A program made the translations under genes and the position numbers. The notes under the pieces were generated by a model that saw only the letters and a list, made by a program, of their open reading frames with translations, was not told the origin of the DNA and searched no databases. This document shows, piece after piece, positions 26,001-34,474 of a DNA stretch of 64,000 nt; within the stretch, counting starts at the first letter, position 1, and the number at the start of each line of letters is the position of its first letter. Origin of the DNA: an uncultured Algibacter sp. (GTDB taxonomy: Bacteria > Bacteroidota > Bacteroidia > Flavobacteriales > Flavobacteriaceae); the NCBI RefSeq assembly GCF_947490405.1, contig NZ_CANLGU010000007.1, positions 1 to 64,000 on the forward strand. Direction: 5' to 3'.

Positions 26001-27724
26001 GCCTAACAATTTCTAAGTATTTAGAGTTAGATGGTATAATTGATTTGGTTGGAGAATCTCAATTAATTCAGACAGAAGGAAGTATTCTTGATGCTAATAG
26101 TGGTGGTTTTATCGAAAGAGACCAGCAAGGAACTGCTAATGGTTATAATTACAACTATTGGTCTTCATCAGTGGGCCCCATAGGAGGAGATGTTGATGTA
26201 AGAGGTAATGGAGTAGCAGCAACAAATATGAATCATACTATAAGTGGACAAATAAATGATGGAACATTATCAGCATTTTACCAAGATCTTCTATTTAGCG
26301 ATTCTCCTAACGGTAGTGGAGGTATTCCACCACCAGGTTTTGCTAGAACTATAAGTACATATTGGTTGTATAAGTTTTATGGTACTGCCGATGATTACTC
26401 TGCTTGGGAAAAGATAGACGAGTCAACTTCAATATTGCCTGGGGAAGGATTTACAATGAAAGGAACTTCTGGAGCGGTGCCAATTACTTTACAACAAAAT
26501 TATGTGTTTACAGGACTGCCAAATAATGGTGATGTTGCTATAGAGCTAGATAATTCTTCTGGTGATGTTGAAAGGCTTATTGGAAACCCATACCCATCTG
26601 CTATAGATGCCACAGAATTTATTTTAGATCATATGAGTATTTCAGATGGGGGTAATAATGTCACAGGAACTGTTTTTAATGGAGCACTATATTTTTGGGA
26701 TCATTTTGGAGAGGAAAACTCACATTTTCTTGCAGAGTATGTTGGTGGTTATGCCACAAGAAATTTAATTGGAGGAGCAGCAGCCATTGCAAACGATACG
26801 AGAATTAATGCAACAGGTTCTTCAGGTACCAAAATACCAGGGGCTTACATAGGTGTTAATCAAGGCTTTTTTGTTTCCACACTTATTGATGGTTTTGATA
26901 ATAATAATGGTGACCCTATAGCTACCGTAGACGGAGGAGATATTGTGTTTAAAAATAGCCAACGCGTTTTTGCTCGAGAAGATGGTGCAACATCACAGTT
27001 TTTCAAATCATCTAGTTCCAAAAAAGAAAAAGCTTCCAAGGTTAAATATAATACGCCTAGAATAACACTTAAATATACCTCACCAATGGGTTATCATAGG
27101 CAGATTGTACTGGGTACAGATAGTAAAGCCTCGGAAAATTTTGATATAGGTTATGATTCATTTATGGTAGATGTTAATAAGGAGGATATGTATTGGATTC
27201 TTAACCAAAATAGGTTAGTGATTCAAGGGGTTGACGAATTTAATGAGGCACAAGAGTTTCCTTTAGGAATTAAAGTTAATGAAGCGGGTATTGTAAAAAT
27301 TCAAATTGAATTATTAGAAAACTTAGATGAGCACCTATCAATATATATAAAAGATACTTTAACTAATGAGACATATAATATAAATAATAATTCTTTTGAT
27401 CTATTTTTAGATAAGGGAGTTTATAATGATAGGTTTTCTGTTGTTTTTCAAAGAAATACTAGATTATCAATTGATAATGATGAAATTCTAAGCAATGTTT
27501 TAGTTTATTATGATTTAGAATTATCTGAATTAAAGATTCTGAATAAATATGGAATTTATATTTCAAAAGTTAACTTATATAATTTATTAGGTCAAAATGT
27601 AATGGGGTTTGAGGTAGATTCTTCAAAAAACGAATCGATTCCTTTTATTTTGTCGGCTGGTACATATATTGTGAAATTAAACACTGAAAAAGGGCAAGTG
27701 AATAAGAAAATAATTATTAAATAA
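23021..27724 (+). CDS. Large T9SS-secreted multidomain surface protein (ASH, GEVED, LamG domains)
   Basis: 1567 residues. A signal peptide covers about 1-30. Residues 80-400 form an unassigned beta-rich region. About 406-530 is a choice-of-anchor/ASH (HYDIN-like) domain (SHTFTIENLGTLDLTL ... VSIANNDTDENPYTF). About 533-672 is a GEVED domain ending FNGEVEDYTINV. About 680-845 is a LamG/concanavalin-like domain (FSLEAWVFQE, EEWHHVAATYDGAIAKLYIDG, IEEVKIWDVALSEAQI). After a beta-rich repeat region, the last 90 residues form a type A T9SS sorting domain (LYNLLGQNV..., GTYIVKL..., KKIIIK). It is likely exported by the PorT-containing machinery and attached to the surface, perhaps as an adhesin or glycan binder; ligand unknown. 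Confidence 0.88.
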   Translation: MSRPNSINYFQTVFFLFFILIGFNCELFSQTADFKVQHIQDEVGNTGKMNTTFTPVNSLNSAIELSNNNRKTHGGPQTNSGNRPGDDMAGARQLTSVNTLTYYRESNSDSRDMRFNTSIWEYIGQSGGDNELIVRGRFAISLDGTANNVTQVISGIISANKCIPFITGIMNNATSQDADSATAIAYLEDSTTLRVQKGSNANDVTVYITLVEFTGTNWTVLHGDSGNSSLDSGSITLRDGSDGTGTPTNVSSWNESVIFSHFRADTNASGVNDAISDLWPVTDPGSNDQTVDWTFHHNHDSEGSNRHFVHILSNTGLNVTRFQNTSRNAGETAIDITTAGLSDVNQALIVGSSSSSGRGTAYGRGWRNYYLNSTTEAAHWVHRNNNTLSHEIQIIDLSGLQTTYSGPEINIVGNGIDIPDGNTAISLTDFTDFGDIEATGAVSVSHTFTIENLGTLDLTLDDPSPYIVITGSTADFTLTANPSTPIVAGASTTFTISYDPTTSGTHLATVSIANNDTDENPYTFLIQGRGEYCASNGSTTLDTSVTYVEINTISNAHGKASGYEDFTNLSTNVYKNSTHNLTVNVNTDGNFEVFTIAWIDWNNDGDFDDLGEEYDLGSATNVTDGPTSNSPLAITIPESAEIGSTTMRIATKWQSYPSSCDASFNGEVEDYTINVIDYLIDFDGVNECIYFQDNHDLTGAFSLEAWVFQELSVTNGTIVSKGNIDLSLRTGYHLSLTNNYPNLVWYDNSNNEVLNITSPFAIPNEEWHHVAATYDGAIAKLYIDGLEVVSGTPSAAPIDTPNYFIVGSDIANFATTPVDINFFNGAIEEVKIWDVALSEAQIREMMNQHIEQNTTSVKGLETKLDITGGLLWSNLLGYYPLDSNTAFDSSSNGIDGIPINMNSSQRITAPLPYETDGDSDWDTTTTWLNGDDIYLPNSIGLDGITPIDWNIVEITNNISSGNRDITLNSLVTIAGTLTVANPNEFLNETNSGHSLTISKYLELDGIIDLVGESQLIQTEGSILDANSGGFIERDQQGTANGYNYNYWSSSVGPIGGDVDVRGNGVAATNMNHTISGQINDGTLSAFYQDLLFSDSPNGSGGIPPPGFARTISTYWLYKFYGTADDYSAWEKIDESTSILPGEGFTMKGTSGAVPITLQQNYVFTGLPNNGDVAIELDNSSGDVERLIGNPYPSAIDATEFILDHMSISDGGNNVTGTVFNGALYFWDHFGEENSHFLAEYVGGYATRNLIGGAAAIANDTRINATGSSGTKIPGAYIGVNQGFFVSTLIDGFDNNNGDPIATVDGGDIVFKNSQRVFAREDGATSQFFKSSSSKKEKASKVKYNTPRITLKYTSPMGYHRQIVLGTDSKASENFDIGYDSFMVDVNKEDMYWILNQNRLVIQGVDEFNEAQEFPLGIKVNEAGIVKIQIELLENLDEHLSIYIKDTLTNETYNINNNSFDLFLDKGVYNDRFSVVFQRNTRLSIDNDEILSNVLVYYDLELSELKILNKYGIYISKVNLYNLLGQNVMGFEVDSSKNESIPFILSAGTYIVKLNTEKGQVNKKIIIK

Positions 27725-28972
27725 TCACTTTTTTTTATTTAACAAAGCACGCTTTTTTTTCTGTAAATAATCTTTTTCTAAGCTGTTTGTTACAGTCATT
27801 AAAGCTAAATTAATATAGCTTATTGCTTTTTTAATATTTTTAGTTTTTGAGTAAAACTCTGCTTTAGCTCCGTAGAATAAATAAGCGCGTTGATGCAAAT
27901 CGTCTGGTTTAATTTGTTCTAAATAGCTTTTTGATAATTTAAAGTCATTAGTTTGCATACACACAATAGCCATAGTAAGTAAATGAGTAGGCATAGGTTG
28001 TAATATTTGCAAGCATTGGTACCAATATAAAATTTTATACCAATCTGTATTTTCAAAGGTTCTAGCTTTTAAATGCTCTGCGGCAATTGCAGCTTCGTAA
28101 TGATAGCATGAAAATTCGGAATTCTCTACAGCTTTATTCATCATGGTATTACCCAGTTCAATTAATGGAAAAAACCATAAACTTCTATCTTGATTTTTTA
28201 GATCTAAAAGTCCATTTTCTGTATTCGTTTTGCTTTCTAATCTTGATGCATGAAAACACATTAATGCACATAACGCATAAGTCTCTGATGTCCTAATAAG
28301 CTTATTTTTTAAAAGAATTTTAGTTAGCCTAATGGCTTCCATACACAGTTCTTTTCTAATAAGTTTTTCTTTTGTATTGGAATGGAACCCTTCGTTGAAA
28401 ATAAGATATAGAACCTCTAAAACTGTTTCTAAACGTTCCTTTAGAGCTTTTCCTCTTGGGATTTTAAAAGGGATATTTGCATCTCGAATTGCTTTTCTTG
28501 CACGAGATAATCTTTTTTTTATGGTTTCCTCTTTAGTTAAAAGTCCTGAAGCAATTTCTTTAATACTAAAACCTGAAACTGTTTTTAAAGCAAACGAAAT
28601 ACGATCTCTAGAATCTAGTTTTGGATGGCAAGCCGTAAAAATCATTCTAAGTTGTGCATCTTCTATTTCGGTATCTAAAAATAAATCGTTTAACGCAATA
28701 GTGTCAGTACCTTGATTTAAGTTTGGTAAGTTATTTTGTTCAGTTTTAAGCTTTCTGAAAATATCTATAACTCTATTTTTTGCAGCTTTTGTTAACCATG
28801 CCTCAGGGTTGTCCGGTAGTTTAGTTCGCCAACTTAAACTTGCTTTTATGAAAGTGTCTTGTACAGCATCTTCAATAATATCAAGATGTTTAAGTCCGAA
28901 AATTCGAGTTAATACAGAGACCATCTTTCCGCTATGATGACGAAAAAGATGGTCAATTAGTTTGTGTTCCAT
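27725..28972 (-). CDS. ECF42-type RNA polymerase sigma factor with C-terminal DUF6596/TPR extension
   Basis: 415 residues. The sigma2 region lies at about 8-75 (IIEDAVQDTFIKASLSW, AWLTKAAKNRVIDIFRK), sigma4 at about 105-170 (FALKTVSGFSIKEIASGLLTKEETIKKRLSRARKAI). The extension of 240 residues (EVLYLIFNEGFHSN..., FFPLIELGNTMMNKAVEN...) is the helical DUF6596/TPR-like domain of the ECF42 group, thought to replace an anti-sigma factor in control. The DGPF/YCII protein gene upstream overlaps its start by one base, the standard ECF42 partner. The single-domain call rests on these motifs; regulon unknown. Confidence 0.9.
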   Translation of the reverse strand: MEHKLIDHLFRHHSGKMVSVLTRIFGLKHLDIIEDAVQDTFIKASLSWRTKLPDNPEAWLTKAAKNRVIDIFRKLKTEQNNLPNLNQGTDTIALNDLFLDTEIEDAQLRMIFTACHPKLDSRDRISFALKTVSGFSIKEIASGLLTKEETIKKRLSRARKAIRDANIPFKIPRGKALKERLETVLEVLYLIFNEGFHSNTKEKLIRKELCMEAIRLTKILLKNKLIRTSETYALCALMCFHASRLESKTNTENGLLDLKNQDRSLWFFPLIELGNTMMNKAVENSEFSCYHYEAAIAAEHLKARTFENTDWYKILYWYQCLQILQPMPTHLLTMAIVCMQTNDFKLSKSYLEQIKPDDLHQRAYLFYGAKAEFYSKTKNIKKAISYINLALMTVTNSLEKDYLQKKKRALLNKKK

Positions 28973-29319
28973 TAACGATCAAATACCATAATTTCACGAA
29001 TTTCTACAGTTCCACCTAAATCGTAATCTGGGAAATCTTGTGCTATTTTAACAACGTCATCAAAGTCTTTGGCAGAAACGGTATAATAGCCACCAACAAT
29101 CTCTTTTACCTCTGCAGAAGTTAAATCTGTAACTGTTCTGTTTTTTCCAACCACTCTTCTAATTTGTGGTGTTAGAGCTTCTCCGCCTTTAAGAATGCCT
29201 TGTTCTTGCATTTTGTTACCCCAAGCAAACCATTTGCCCATTCTTGTTTGTAGCTCTTCAGGAGATAGACCTAAATCTGTGTAATCTGCTCCAGTGAAAA
29301 TCATCATAAAATCCTTCAT
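28972..29319 (-). CDS. YCII-related DGPF-domain protein
   Basis: 115-residue small alpha/beta protein (MKDFMMIFTGADYTDLGLSPEEL..., KMQEQGILKGGEALTP, GGYYTVSAKDFDDVVKIAQDFPDYDLGGTVEIREI). It belongs to the YCII/DGPF family encoded next to ECF42 sigma factors in many bacteria; its biochemical role is not established and it may be a regulator or a target. Stop and sigma start overlap (TAATG on the minus strand), so the two are co-translated. Confidence 0.88.
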   Translation of the reverse strand: MKDFMMIFTGADYTDLGLSPEELQTRMGKWFAWGNKMQEQGILKGGEALTPQIRRVVGKNRTVTDLTSAEVKEIVGGYYTVSAKDFDDVVKIAQDFPDYDLGGTVEIREIMVFDR

Positions 29320-29446
29320 AATTATATGTTTTTTTTGGTTTATATAGTTAAGACGTTTGAACTTTAAAGTAAAGGGACACTTTTTGCAAAAAAAATTATT
29401 TCTGTTTAACTAAAAAATTATTTTTTAAATATCTAAAAATAATAGC

Positions 29447-29482
29447 TTAATATTGCATTTTGTATACAAAATGCAATATTAA
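29447..29482. promoter_or_regulatory. Perfect 36-bp palindrome, probable operator of the GntR operon
   Basis: The two 18-bp halves TTAATATTGCATTTTGTA (29447-29464) and its exact complement (29465-29482) meet at a TTGTATACAA core. It ends 4 bp before the start codon of the GntR/FCD regulator gene. FCD-type GntR dimers bind TTGTATACAA-like palindromes, so autoregulation and control of the whole operon from this site is the likely function. Its position so close to the start codon suggests it overlaps the transcription start or the leader. Confidence 0.8.
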
Positions 29483-29486
29483 ATAA

Positions 29487-30131
29487 ATGATTGAACACAC
29501 AGACTTAAGTAAACCTATTTATAAACGCCTTAAAGAAATGATTCGTAATGGTGAGTTAAAGCAAGGAGAAAAGCTGGTTCAAGAAAAAATTGCAGAACGT
29601 TTGGGTGTTAGCAGAACACCTTTAATGAAAGCGCTACTAGCATTAGAAAACGAGTATTTAGTAGAGAGTAAACCCAGAAGAGGTATGTATCTACGTGTGT
29701 TGGATCGCAAAGAAATTATAGATATATATGTTTGTAGAGAAGCTATAGAGGGTATGGCAGCTAGAGTATTAGCAACAAAAAAGAATATGTCTCATGTTTC
29801 TCAATTAAAAGCATGTTTTAATCCATTTACAAGTGATACAGATATTGATGTAGATGCTTATGCAAAAGCTGATGAAACTTTTCATTCACTACTTATAAAG
29901 TTAACGGATAACACACCTCTAGATAAAATTTATTTTTTCAATGATATACATGATAGAGTTGTTGGACATGGATTGGTAAGAGCTCCAAAAGATACATTAA
30001 AGGAACATTTTGATATAATAGAAGCTATAGCAATAGGTGATGCTGATAAAGCAGAGGCTTTAACTAGGTTACATATCAATAAATCAAAAGAATTATTAAT
30101 AAATCAACATAAAATCAAAACAAGTGAGTAA
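29487..30131 (+). CDS. GntR family transcriptional regulator (FadR/FCD subfamily)
   Basis: 214 residues. The winged helix-turn-helix at about 8-70 is typical (YKRLKEMIRNGELKQGEKLVQEKIAERLGVSRTPLMKALLALENEYLVESKPRRGMYLRVL). The C-terminal FCD ligand domain spans about 80-205 (REAIEGMAARVLA, DETFHSLLIKLTDNTPL, HFDIIEAIAIGDADKAEALTRLHINKSKELL) with conserved Asp and His residues that hold a metal in this family. It is the first gene of the operon, overlaps the next by 8 bp, and its presumed operator lies right before it. The ligand is probably the acid sugar or an intermediate. Confidence 0.92.
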   Translation: MIEHTDLSKPIYKRLKEMIRNGELKQGEKLVQEKIAERLGVSRTPLMKALLALENEYLVESKPRRGMYLRVLDRKEIIDIYVCREAIEGMAARVLATKKNMSHVSQLKACFNPFTSDTDIDVDAYAKADETFHSLLIKLTDNTPLDKIYFFNDIHDRVVGHGLVRAPKDTLKEHFDIIEAIAIGDADKAEALTRLHINKSKELLINQHKIKTSE

Positions 30132-31170
30132 TTACAAAATTGCAGTAGTACCTGGTGATGGTATAGGGAACGAAATTGTACCAGAAGGCCTAAGAGTAAT
30201 TGAAGCGGTAGCTAAAAAGCATAATTTTTCAATAGAAACAGAAACCTTTGATTGGGGAGCTGGCTATTATCAAAAAAATAATAAATTCTTACCAGATGAT
30301 GGTATTAAAAAGTTGGAAGCTTTTGATGCTGTATATTTTGGTTCCGTAGGACTTCCAGCTGTTGATGACACATTACCAGCAAAGGATTACACATTTAAAG
30401 TGAGAACACATTTTAATCAGTATGTCAATTACAGACCAGTAAGAACTTATCCGGGTGTAACGAGGCCTATACGATCTGAAAAACATATTGATTTTGTTAT
30501 TGTAAGAGAGAATAATGAAGGTGAATTTGTGCAAATGGGTGGTCAGTATTTACCTGATTTCGAAAACGGTATGGGTATAGATACTAGTGTTTTTACAAGA
30601 AAAGGTATTGAAAGAGTAGCACATTATGCTTTTAAATTGGCAAGAACAAGACGTAATAAAGTAACTCATATTACAAAATCAAATACCCTTATAAATAGTC
30701 TATCATATTGGGATAGAGTTATTGGAGAGGTTGCAGAACAGTATCCAGATGTAGAACATCAACAAATGTATATTGATAACTCTACAGCGATGTTTGTTTT
30801 AAAACCCGAGCAGTTTGATGTAGTACTAACCACTAATTTGTTTGGAGATATTTTAAGTGATTTAGGAGGTGCTATTATGGGAAGTCTTGGTTTAGGAGGT
30901 AGTGGTAATGTAAATCCAGAAAAAGAATTTCCTTCTATGTTTGAGCCTATTCATGGGTCTGCACCGGATATTGCAGGACAAAATATCGCTAACCCATACG
31001 GACAAATATGGTCTGCAGCTATCATGTTAGAGCATTTAGGAGAGGTAGAAGCTGCGAATAATATAATGAAAGCTATTGATAAATCAACATCTAATGGTGT
31101 TTTAACAGTAGATCTAGGTGGAAACGCAAGTACATCGGATGTTGCCGACTCTGTAATTGCTAATCTATAA
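30124..31170 (+). CDS. Isocitrate/isopropylmalate dehydrogenase family enzyme, tartrate dehydrogenase-like
   Basis: 348 residues of the NAD-dependent beta-decarboxylating hydroxyacid dehydrogenase family. Motifs: IAVVPGDGIGNEIVPEGLRVI (N-term), RENNEGEFVQMGGQY, ITKSNTL (catalytic Lys region), IDNSTAMFVLKPEQFDVVLTTNLFGDILSDLGGAI (metal Asp residues) and FEPIHGSAPDIAGQNIANP (NAD site). Closest named group is tartrate dehydrogenase/decarboxylase-D-malate dehydrogenase. In the operon it may oxidise a four-carbon (phospho)acid. It starts with GTG inside the end of gntR, the only start giving the family's PGDGIG distance. Confidence 0.85.
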   Translation: MSNYKIAVVPGDGIGNEIVPEGLRVIEAVAKKHNFSIETETFDWGAGYYQKNNKFLPDDGIKKLEAFDAVYFGSVGLPAVDDTLPAKDYTFKVRTHFNQYVNYRPVRTYPGVTRPIRSEKHIDFVIVRENNEGEFVQMGGQYLPDFENGMGIDTSVFTRKGIERVAHYAFKLARTRRNKVTHITKSNTLINSLSYWDRVIGEVAEQYPDVEHQQMYIDNSTAMFVLKPEQFDVVLTTNLFGDILSDLGGAIMGSLGLGGSGNVNPEKEFPSMFEPIHGSAPDIAGQNIANPYGQIWSAAIMLEHLGEVEAANNIMKAIDKSTSNGVLTVDLGGNASTSDVADSVIANL

Positions 31171-31180
31171 AATAGTTAAA

Positions 31181-31813
31181 ATGAAAAAGGTTGTAGACTT
31201 AACCATGACCTACCATAACGGTATTAATGGTTTTTCAAAAGAAGTTTCAAGAACTAAGAATAAAGATGGTTGGAACGCAAGTACGCTGACATTTTATTCT
31301 CATGTTGGGACACACATGGATGCACCTTTTCATTTTAATGTAAGTAATCAAACCATTGAAGATATACCTGTCTCTGATTTTATAGGACGTGCCTGGGTTG
31401 TAGATGCTCGAAATATTGATGCGCAAGGCCTAATAACAGTAAGCCATATAAAAAAAGAAGTGGTTGAAGAATTTGTTGCAGGTGATAGTTTAATTATTTG
31501 GACAAGTTGGTCTAAGTATGCTGGTACACAAAAATACAGAGATGAGTTGCCTAGAATTAGTGAAGAACTCGCAAAATGGTGCGTAGATAATAAGGTTAAA
31601 ATGATAGGGGTAGAACCTCCGTCAGTAGCCGATGTTAATAACCTTGAAGAGGTTACTAGAATTCATGAAATTTTGTTGGCTAGTGTTGTAATTATTGAAG
31701 GTTTGACGAATATAGAAAAGTTAGACTCTGATTGTGTAGAACTGATTGCTCTACCTTTAAAAATAAAAGATGGTGATGGTGCGCCTGCGCGCGTCATTGC
31801 CATTGATAAATAA
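31181..31813 (+). CDS. Cyclase family protein (kynurenine formamidase-like metal hydrolase)
   Basis: About 210 residues from the ATG at 31181 (MKKVVDLTMTYHNGI). Cyclase-superfamily metal site: HVGTHMDAPFHF (HxGTHxDxPxH) is intact; GVEPPSVAD and HEILLASVVIIEGLTNIEKL are family features at the C-terminal half. Enzymes of this group hydrolyse amides, lactones or cyclic esters. Here a lactonase-type or related ring-opening step in acid-sugar use would fit, but substrate is inferred only from the operon. It begins 10 bp after the dehydrogenase and ends 2 bp before the kinase gene. Confidence 0.85.
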   Translation: MKKVVDLTMTYHNGINGFSKEVSRTKNKDGWNASTLTFYSHVGTHMDAPFHFNVSNQTIEDIPVSDFIGRAWVVDARNIDAQGLITVSHIKKEVVEEFVAGDSLIIWTSWSKYAGTQKYRDELPRISEELAKWCVDNKVKMIGVEPPSVADVNNLEEVTRIHEILLASVVIIEGLTNIEKLDSDCVELIALPLKIKDGDGAPARVIAIDK

Positions 31814-31815
31814 TA

Positions 31816-33225
31816 ATGTCTAAAAATTTACAATCTATTTTACAAAAACTCCCCAAGGAGGATAGAAGTGATTATCGTTCAGGAAATAGTCTTCTATTCT
31901 CAGAAATGAATAAAGCTTGCATTGTAATTGATGATGATCCAACAGGTAATCAAACGGTATATGGTATTCCTTTACTTTCAGGATGGGAGGTAGGTCATTT
32001 TGTTGAAGAGTTTAAAGCAGGTACTCCTGTATTTTTTATTTTAACCAATTCAAGGAGTTTAACACCACAAAAAACTTCCGAGATTTATAAAGAAATAGCA
32101 AAAAATATATTAAAAGCTTCAGAAATCACGAAACGAAATTTTACAATTATCAGTAGAAGCGATTCTACTTTAAGAGGACATTTTCCTTTAGAACCTCAAA
32201 CTTTAAAAATAAATTTAACACTTGAGTCAGCCACTACAGTATTTCTTCCTGTTATGTTTGAAGGAAATCGAGTAACATTAAACGATATACATTATATACA
32301 TGAAGGAAATGAATTGATACCTGTCAATGAAACACCTTTTTCAGAAGACCATTCTTTTAAATATTCAAAGAGTAATTTAAAGGAATATATTGAAGAAAAA
32401 TCAAATGGAGAAGTAAAGGCTTCAGATGTACTTTCATTTTCTATCGAAGATGTAAGAAATATAGATGTTAAGGTTCTAGCAGAACATATTTGCCTTATTC
32501 CTCCAAAATCATACTGTATCTTTAATAGTTTAAATTATAATGATTTAGATAAAGTATCTCAGGCTTTGTTATTAGCAGAAAAGCAAGGAAAACAAATGAT
32601 TTATAGAACTTCTAGTTCTTTTGTGCCTTCTTACATTGGTTTATCACCCAGAGGGTTGTTAACTTCAAAAGAGGTTTTTACTGATAGTAGCTTACATGGG
32701 GGGGTAATAATAGTAGGGTCATATGTTAAAAAATCTTCAGAACAACTACATAATGCTTTATCTATTTTTAACCCTGAAAGTATTATTGAGGTTGAAGTAG
32801 CTAAAGTTCTTTCAAATAAAACAAATTATATTGAAGATATATTAAAAACTATTGATGATACTATTCTTAAAGGAGAAGATGTAATTGTATATACTAGTCG
32901 TAAGTTAGTTACGGGGTCTGATGTTCGTGCCAATGTTGATATAGCTGGTAGGATTTCTAATGCATTAGTTGATATTGTTAAAGGTATTACAGTAAAGCCA
33001 AAATACTTAATAGCTAAAGGCGGCATTACATCACATGACATAGCTACCAAAGGACTTGGAATGAAGCGATCAAAAGTGCTGGGGCAAGTTCATCCAGGGA
33101 TACCACTATGGAAAATGGGTTCTGAAACAAGATTTCCTAAATTACCTTACATCGTTTTTCCAGGAAACGTTGGGAATGCAGAAACTTTACAAAAGATAAT
33201 AACTAAACTAAAAAACCATGATTAA
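31816..33225 (+). CDS. DUF1537 four-carbon acid sugar kinase (OtnK/DtnK-like)
   Basis: 469 residues, an ATP-dependent kinase of the DUF1537 family whose characterised members phosphorylate D-threonate, D-erythronate-derived 3-oxotetronate, or related C4 acids. N-terminal domain (to about 245): IDDDPTGNQTVYG, SRSDSTLRGHFPLE, FEGNRVTLNDIHYI. C-terminal nucleotide-binding domain: GGVIIVGSYVKKSSEQL, KGGITSHDIATKGLGM and FPGNVGNAETL. The first motif is usually DDDPTGTQTV, so N for T is a small variation. The operon lacks a PdxA2 4-phosphate dehydrogenase, the usual partner. It overlaps the transporter start by 8 bp. Confidence 0.88.
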   Translation: MSKNLQSILQKLPKEDRSDYRSGNSLLFSEMNKACIVIDDDPTGNQTVYGIPLLSGWEVGHFVEEFKAGTPVFFILTNSRSLTPQKTSEIYKEIAKNILKASEITKRNFTIISRSDSTLRGHFPLEPQTLKINLTLESATTVFLPVMFEGNRVTLNDIHYIHEGNELIPVNETPFSEDHSFKYSKSNLKEYIEEKSNGEVKASDVLSFSIEDVRNIDVKVLAEHICLIPPKSYCIFNSLNYNDLDKVSQALLLAEKQGKQMIYRTSSSFVPSYIGLSPRGLLTSKEVFTDSSLHGGVIIVGSYVKKSSEQLHNALSIFNPESIIEVEVAKVLSNKTNYIEDILKTIDDTILKGEDVIVYTSRKLVTGSDVRANVDIAGRISNALVDIVKGITVKPKYLIAKGGITSHDIATKGLGMKRSKVLGQVHPGIPLWKMGSETRFPKLPYIVFPGNVGNAETLQKIITKLKNHD

Positions 33226-34474
33226 TAACTCAAAACGATACCGATTTTTTCTTGGGTCTTTCTTAATTACTTTATTATTATATATAGATAGAGTCTGTAT
33301 ATCCTCAGCCAAGGATGCTATATCTGGGGATCTTAATTTAACGGATATTCAAATGGGTTGGGTGTTAAGTGCTTTTGCGCTAGGTTATGCACTATTTCAA
33401 GTTCCGGGAGGGGCTTTGGGTGATAAGTATGGTGTTAGAAAAGTAATGACGGGAATTATGATATTATGGTCTATTTTTACTTCATTAACAGGATTTGCTT
33501 GGAATTATATTTCAATGCTATTTTTTAGGTTTCTTTTTGGAGCAGGAGAAGCAGGTGCTTTTCCTAATATATCAAGAGCTGCGTTCTCTTGGATTCCAAC
33601 TAAGGAAAGAGGAGCTTTTCAGGGTATTAACTTTTCAGGGTCTAGATTAGGTGCTGCTTTCGCACTACCACTTGTGGCTTATTTAATTGATTCTTGGGGA
33701 TGGCGAAATATATTTTACTTCTTTGGTGTTATAGGTATTTTGTTTGCGATTATGTTTTATGTGTTTTTTAGAAATAAGCCAGAAAATCACCCAGGGCTTT
33801 CAGATACTGAAAAGAACTATATTGTGAAACATAGGCAGCAAGAAGTTGAAAAAAGAGGTGGAAATTTGGCTTTGGGGAAAATTTTAGGATCAACAAATGT
33901 AATTTTAGCCATGATACAGTATATAGGGAGTAATTTTATTTTCTTTTTTATGCTAACATGGTTATTTCCTTATATAAAAGCTAAGTATGAGTTAAGTTTA
34001 GTCGCTACAGGCTTTTATGCTATGTTACCTTTACTTGCAGGGGCTGTTGGGAATTGGACCTCTGGTTTTATGGTTGATGCTATTTATAAAACGGGAAAGT
34101 GGAAATTGTCTCGACAATTGCCTGCTACCATAGGTTTTGTATTGGTTGTTATAGGGATACTTTCTAGTTTATATATGGATACTGCTTTGGGTGCAGTACT
34201 GTGTTTATCTGTAGCCATTTTTGGAGCAGATATGACATTAAGTCCATCATGGTCATTTTGTATGGATATTGGCGAAGAAAACTCTGGTAAAGTTTCTGGG
34301 ATGATGAATATGGCTGGAAATATTGGAGCATTTACAACTGCATTAGCTTTCCCATATTTACGCGAATGGACTGGAACTGACGAACCGTTTTTCTACATAG
34401 CTGCGGCTTTAGGTTTTGTAGCTATATTTTGTTGGTATTTTATGAATCCAAATAAGAAGTTGAGTGATGCATAA
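33218..34474 (+). CDS. MFS transporter, anion:cation symporter (ACS) type
   Basis: 418 residues with twelve membrane helices. Signature of the ACS/D-galactonate-glucarate group: RVCISSAKDAISGDLNLTDIQMGWVLSAFALGYALFQVPGGALGDKYGVRKV (with the DKYGxRKV loop between helices 2 and 3), FLFGAGEAGAFPNISRAAFSWIPTKERG, and SGMMNMAGNIGAFTTALAFPYL. It probably brings the acid sugar into the cytoplasm by H+ or Na+ symport. The neighbours argue for a tetronate or hexonate substrate. Overlaps genes on both sides by 8 bp. Confidence 0.9.
   Translation: MINNSKRYRFFLGSFLITLLLYIDRVCISSAKDAISGDLNLTDIQMGWVLSAFALGYALFQVPGGALGDKYGVRKVMTGIMILWSIFTSLTGFAWNYISMLFFRFLFGAGEAGAFPNISRAAFSWIPTKERGAFQGINFSGSRLGAAFALPLVAYLIDSWGWRNIFYFFGVIGILFAIMFYVFFRNKPENHPGLSDTEKNYIVKHRQQEVEKRGGNLALGKILGSTNVILAMIQYIGSNFIFFFMLTWLFPYIKAKYELSLVATGFYAMLPLLAGAVGNWTSGFMVDAIYKTGKWKLSRQLPATIGFVLVVIGILSSLYMDTALGAVLCLSVAIFGADMTLSPSWSFCMDIGEENSGKVSGMMNMAGNIGAFTTALAFPYLREWTGTDEPFFYIAAALGFVAIFCWYFMNPNKKLSDA

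Noticed and set aside
27725-28972. ECF41-type sigma factor
   Set aside because: The C-terminal extension is helical and TPR/DUF6596-like, not the SnoaL-like fold of ECF41, and the neighbour is a DGPF protein, which fits ECF42.
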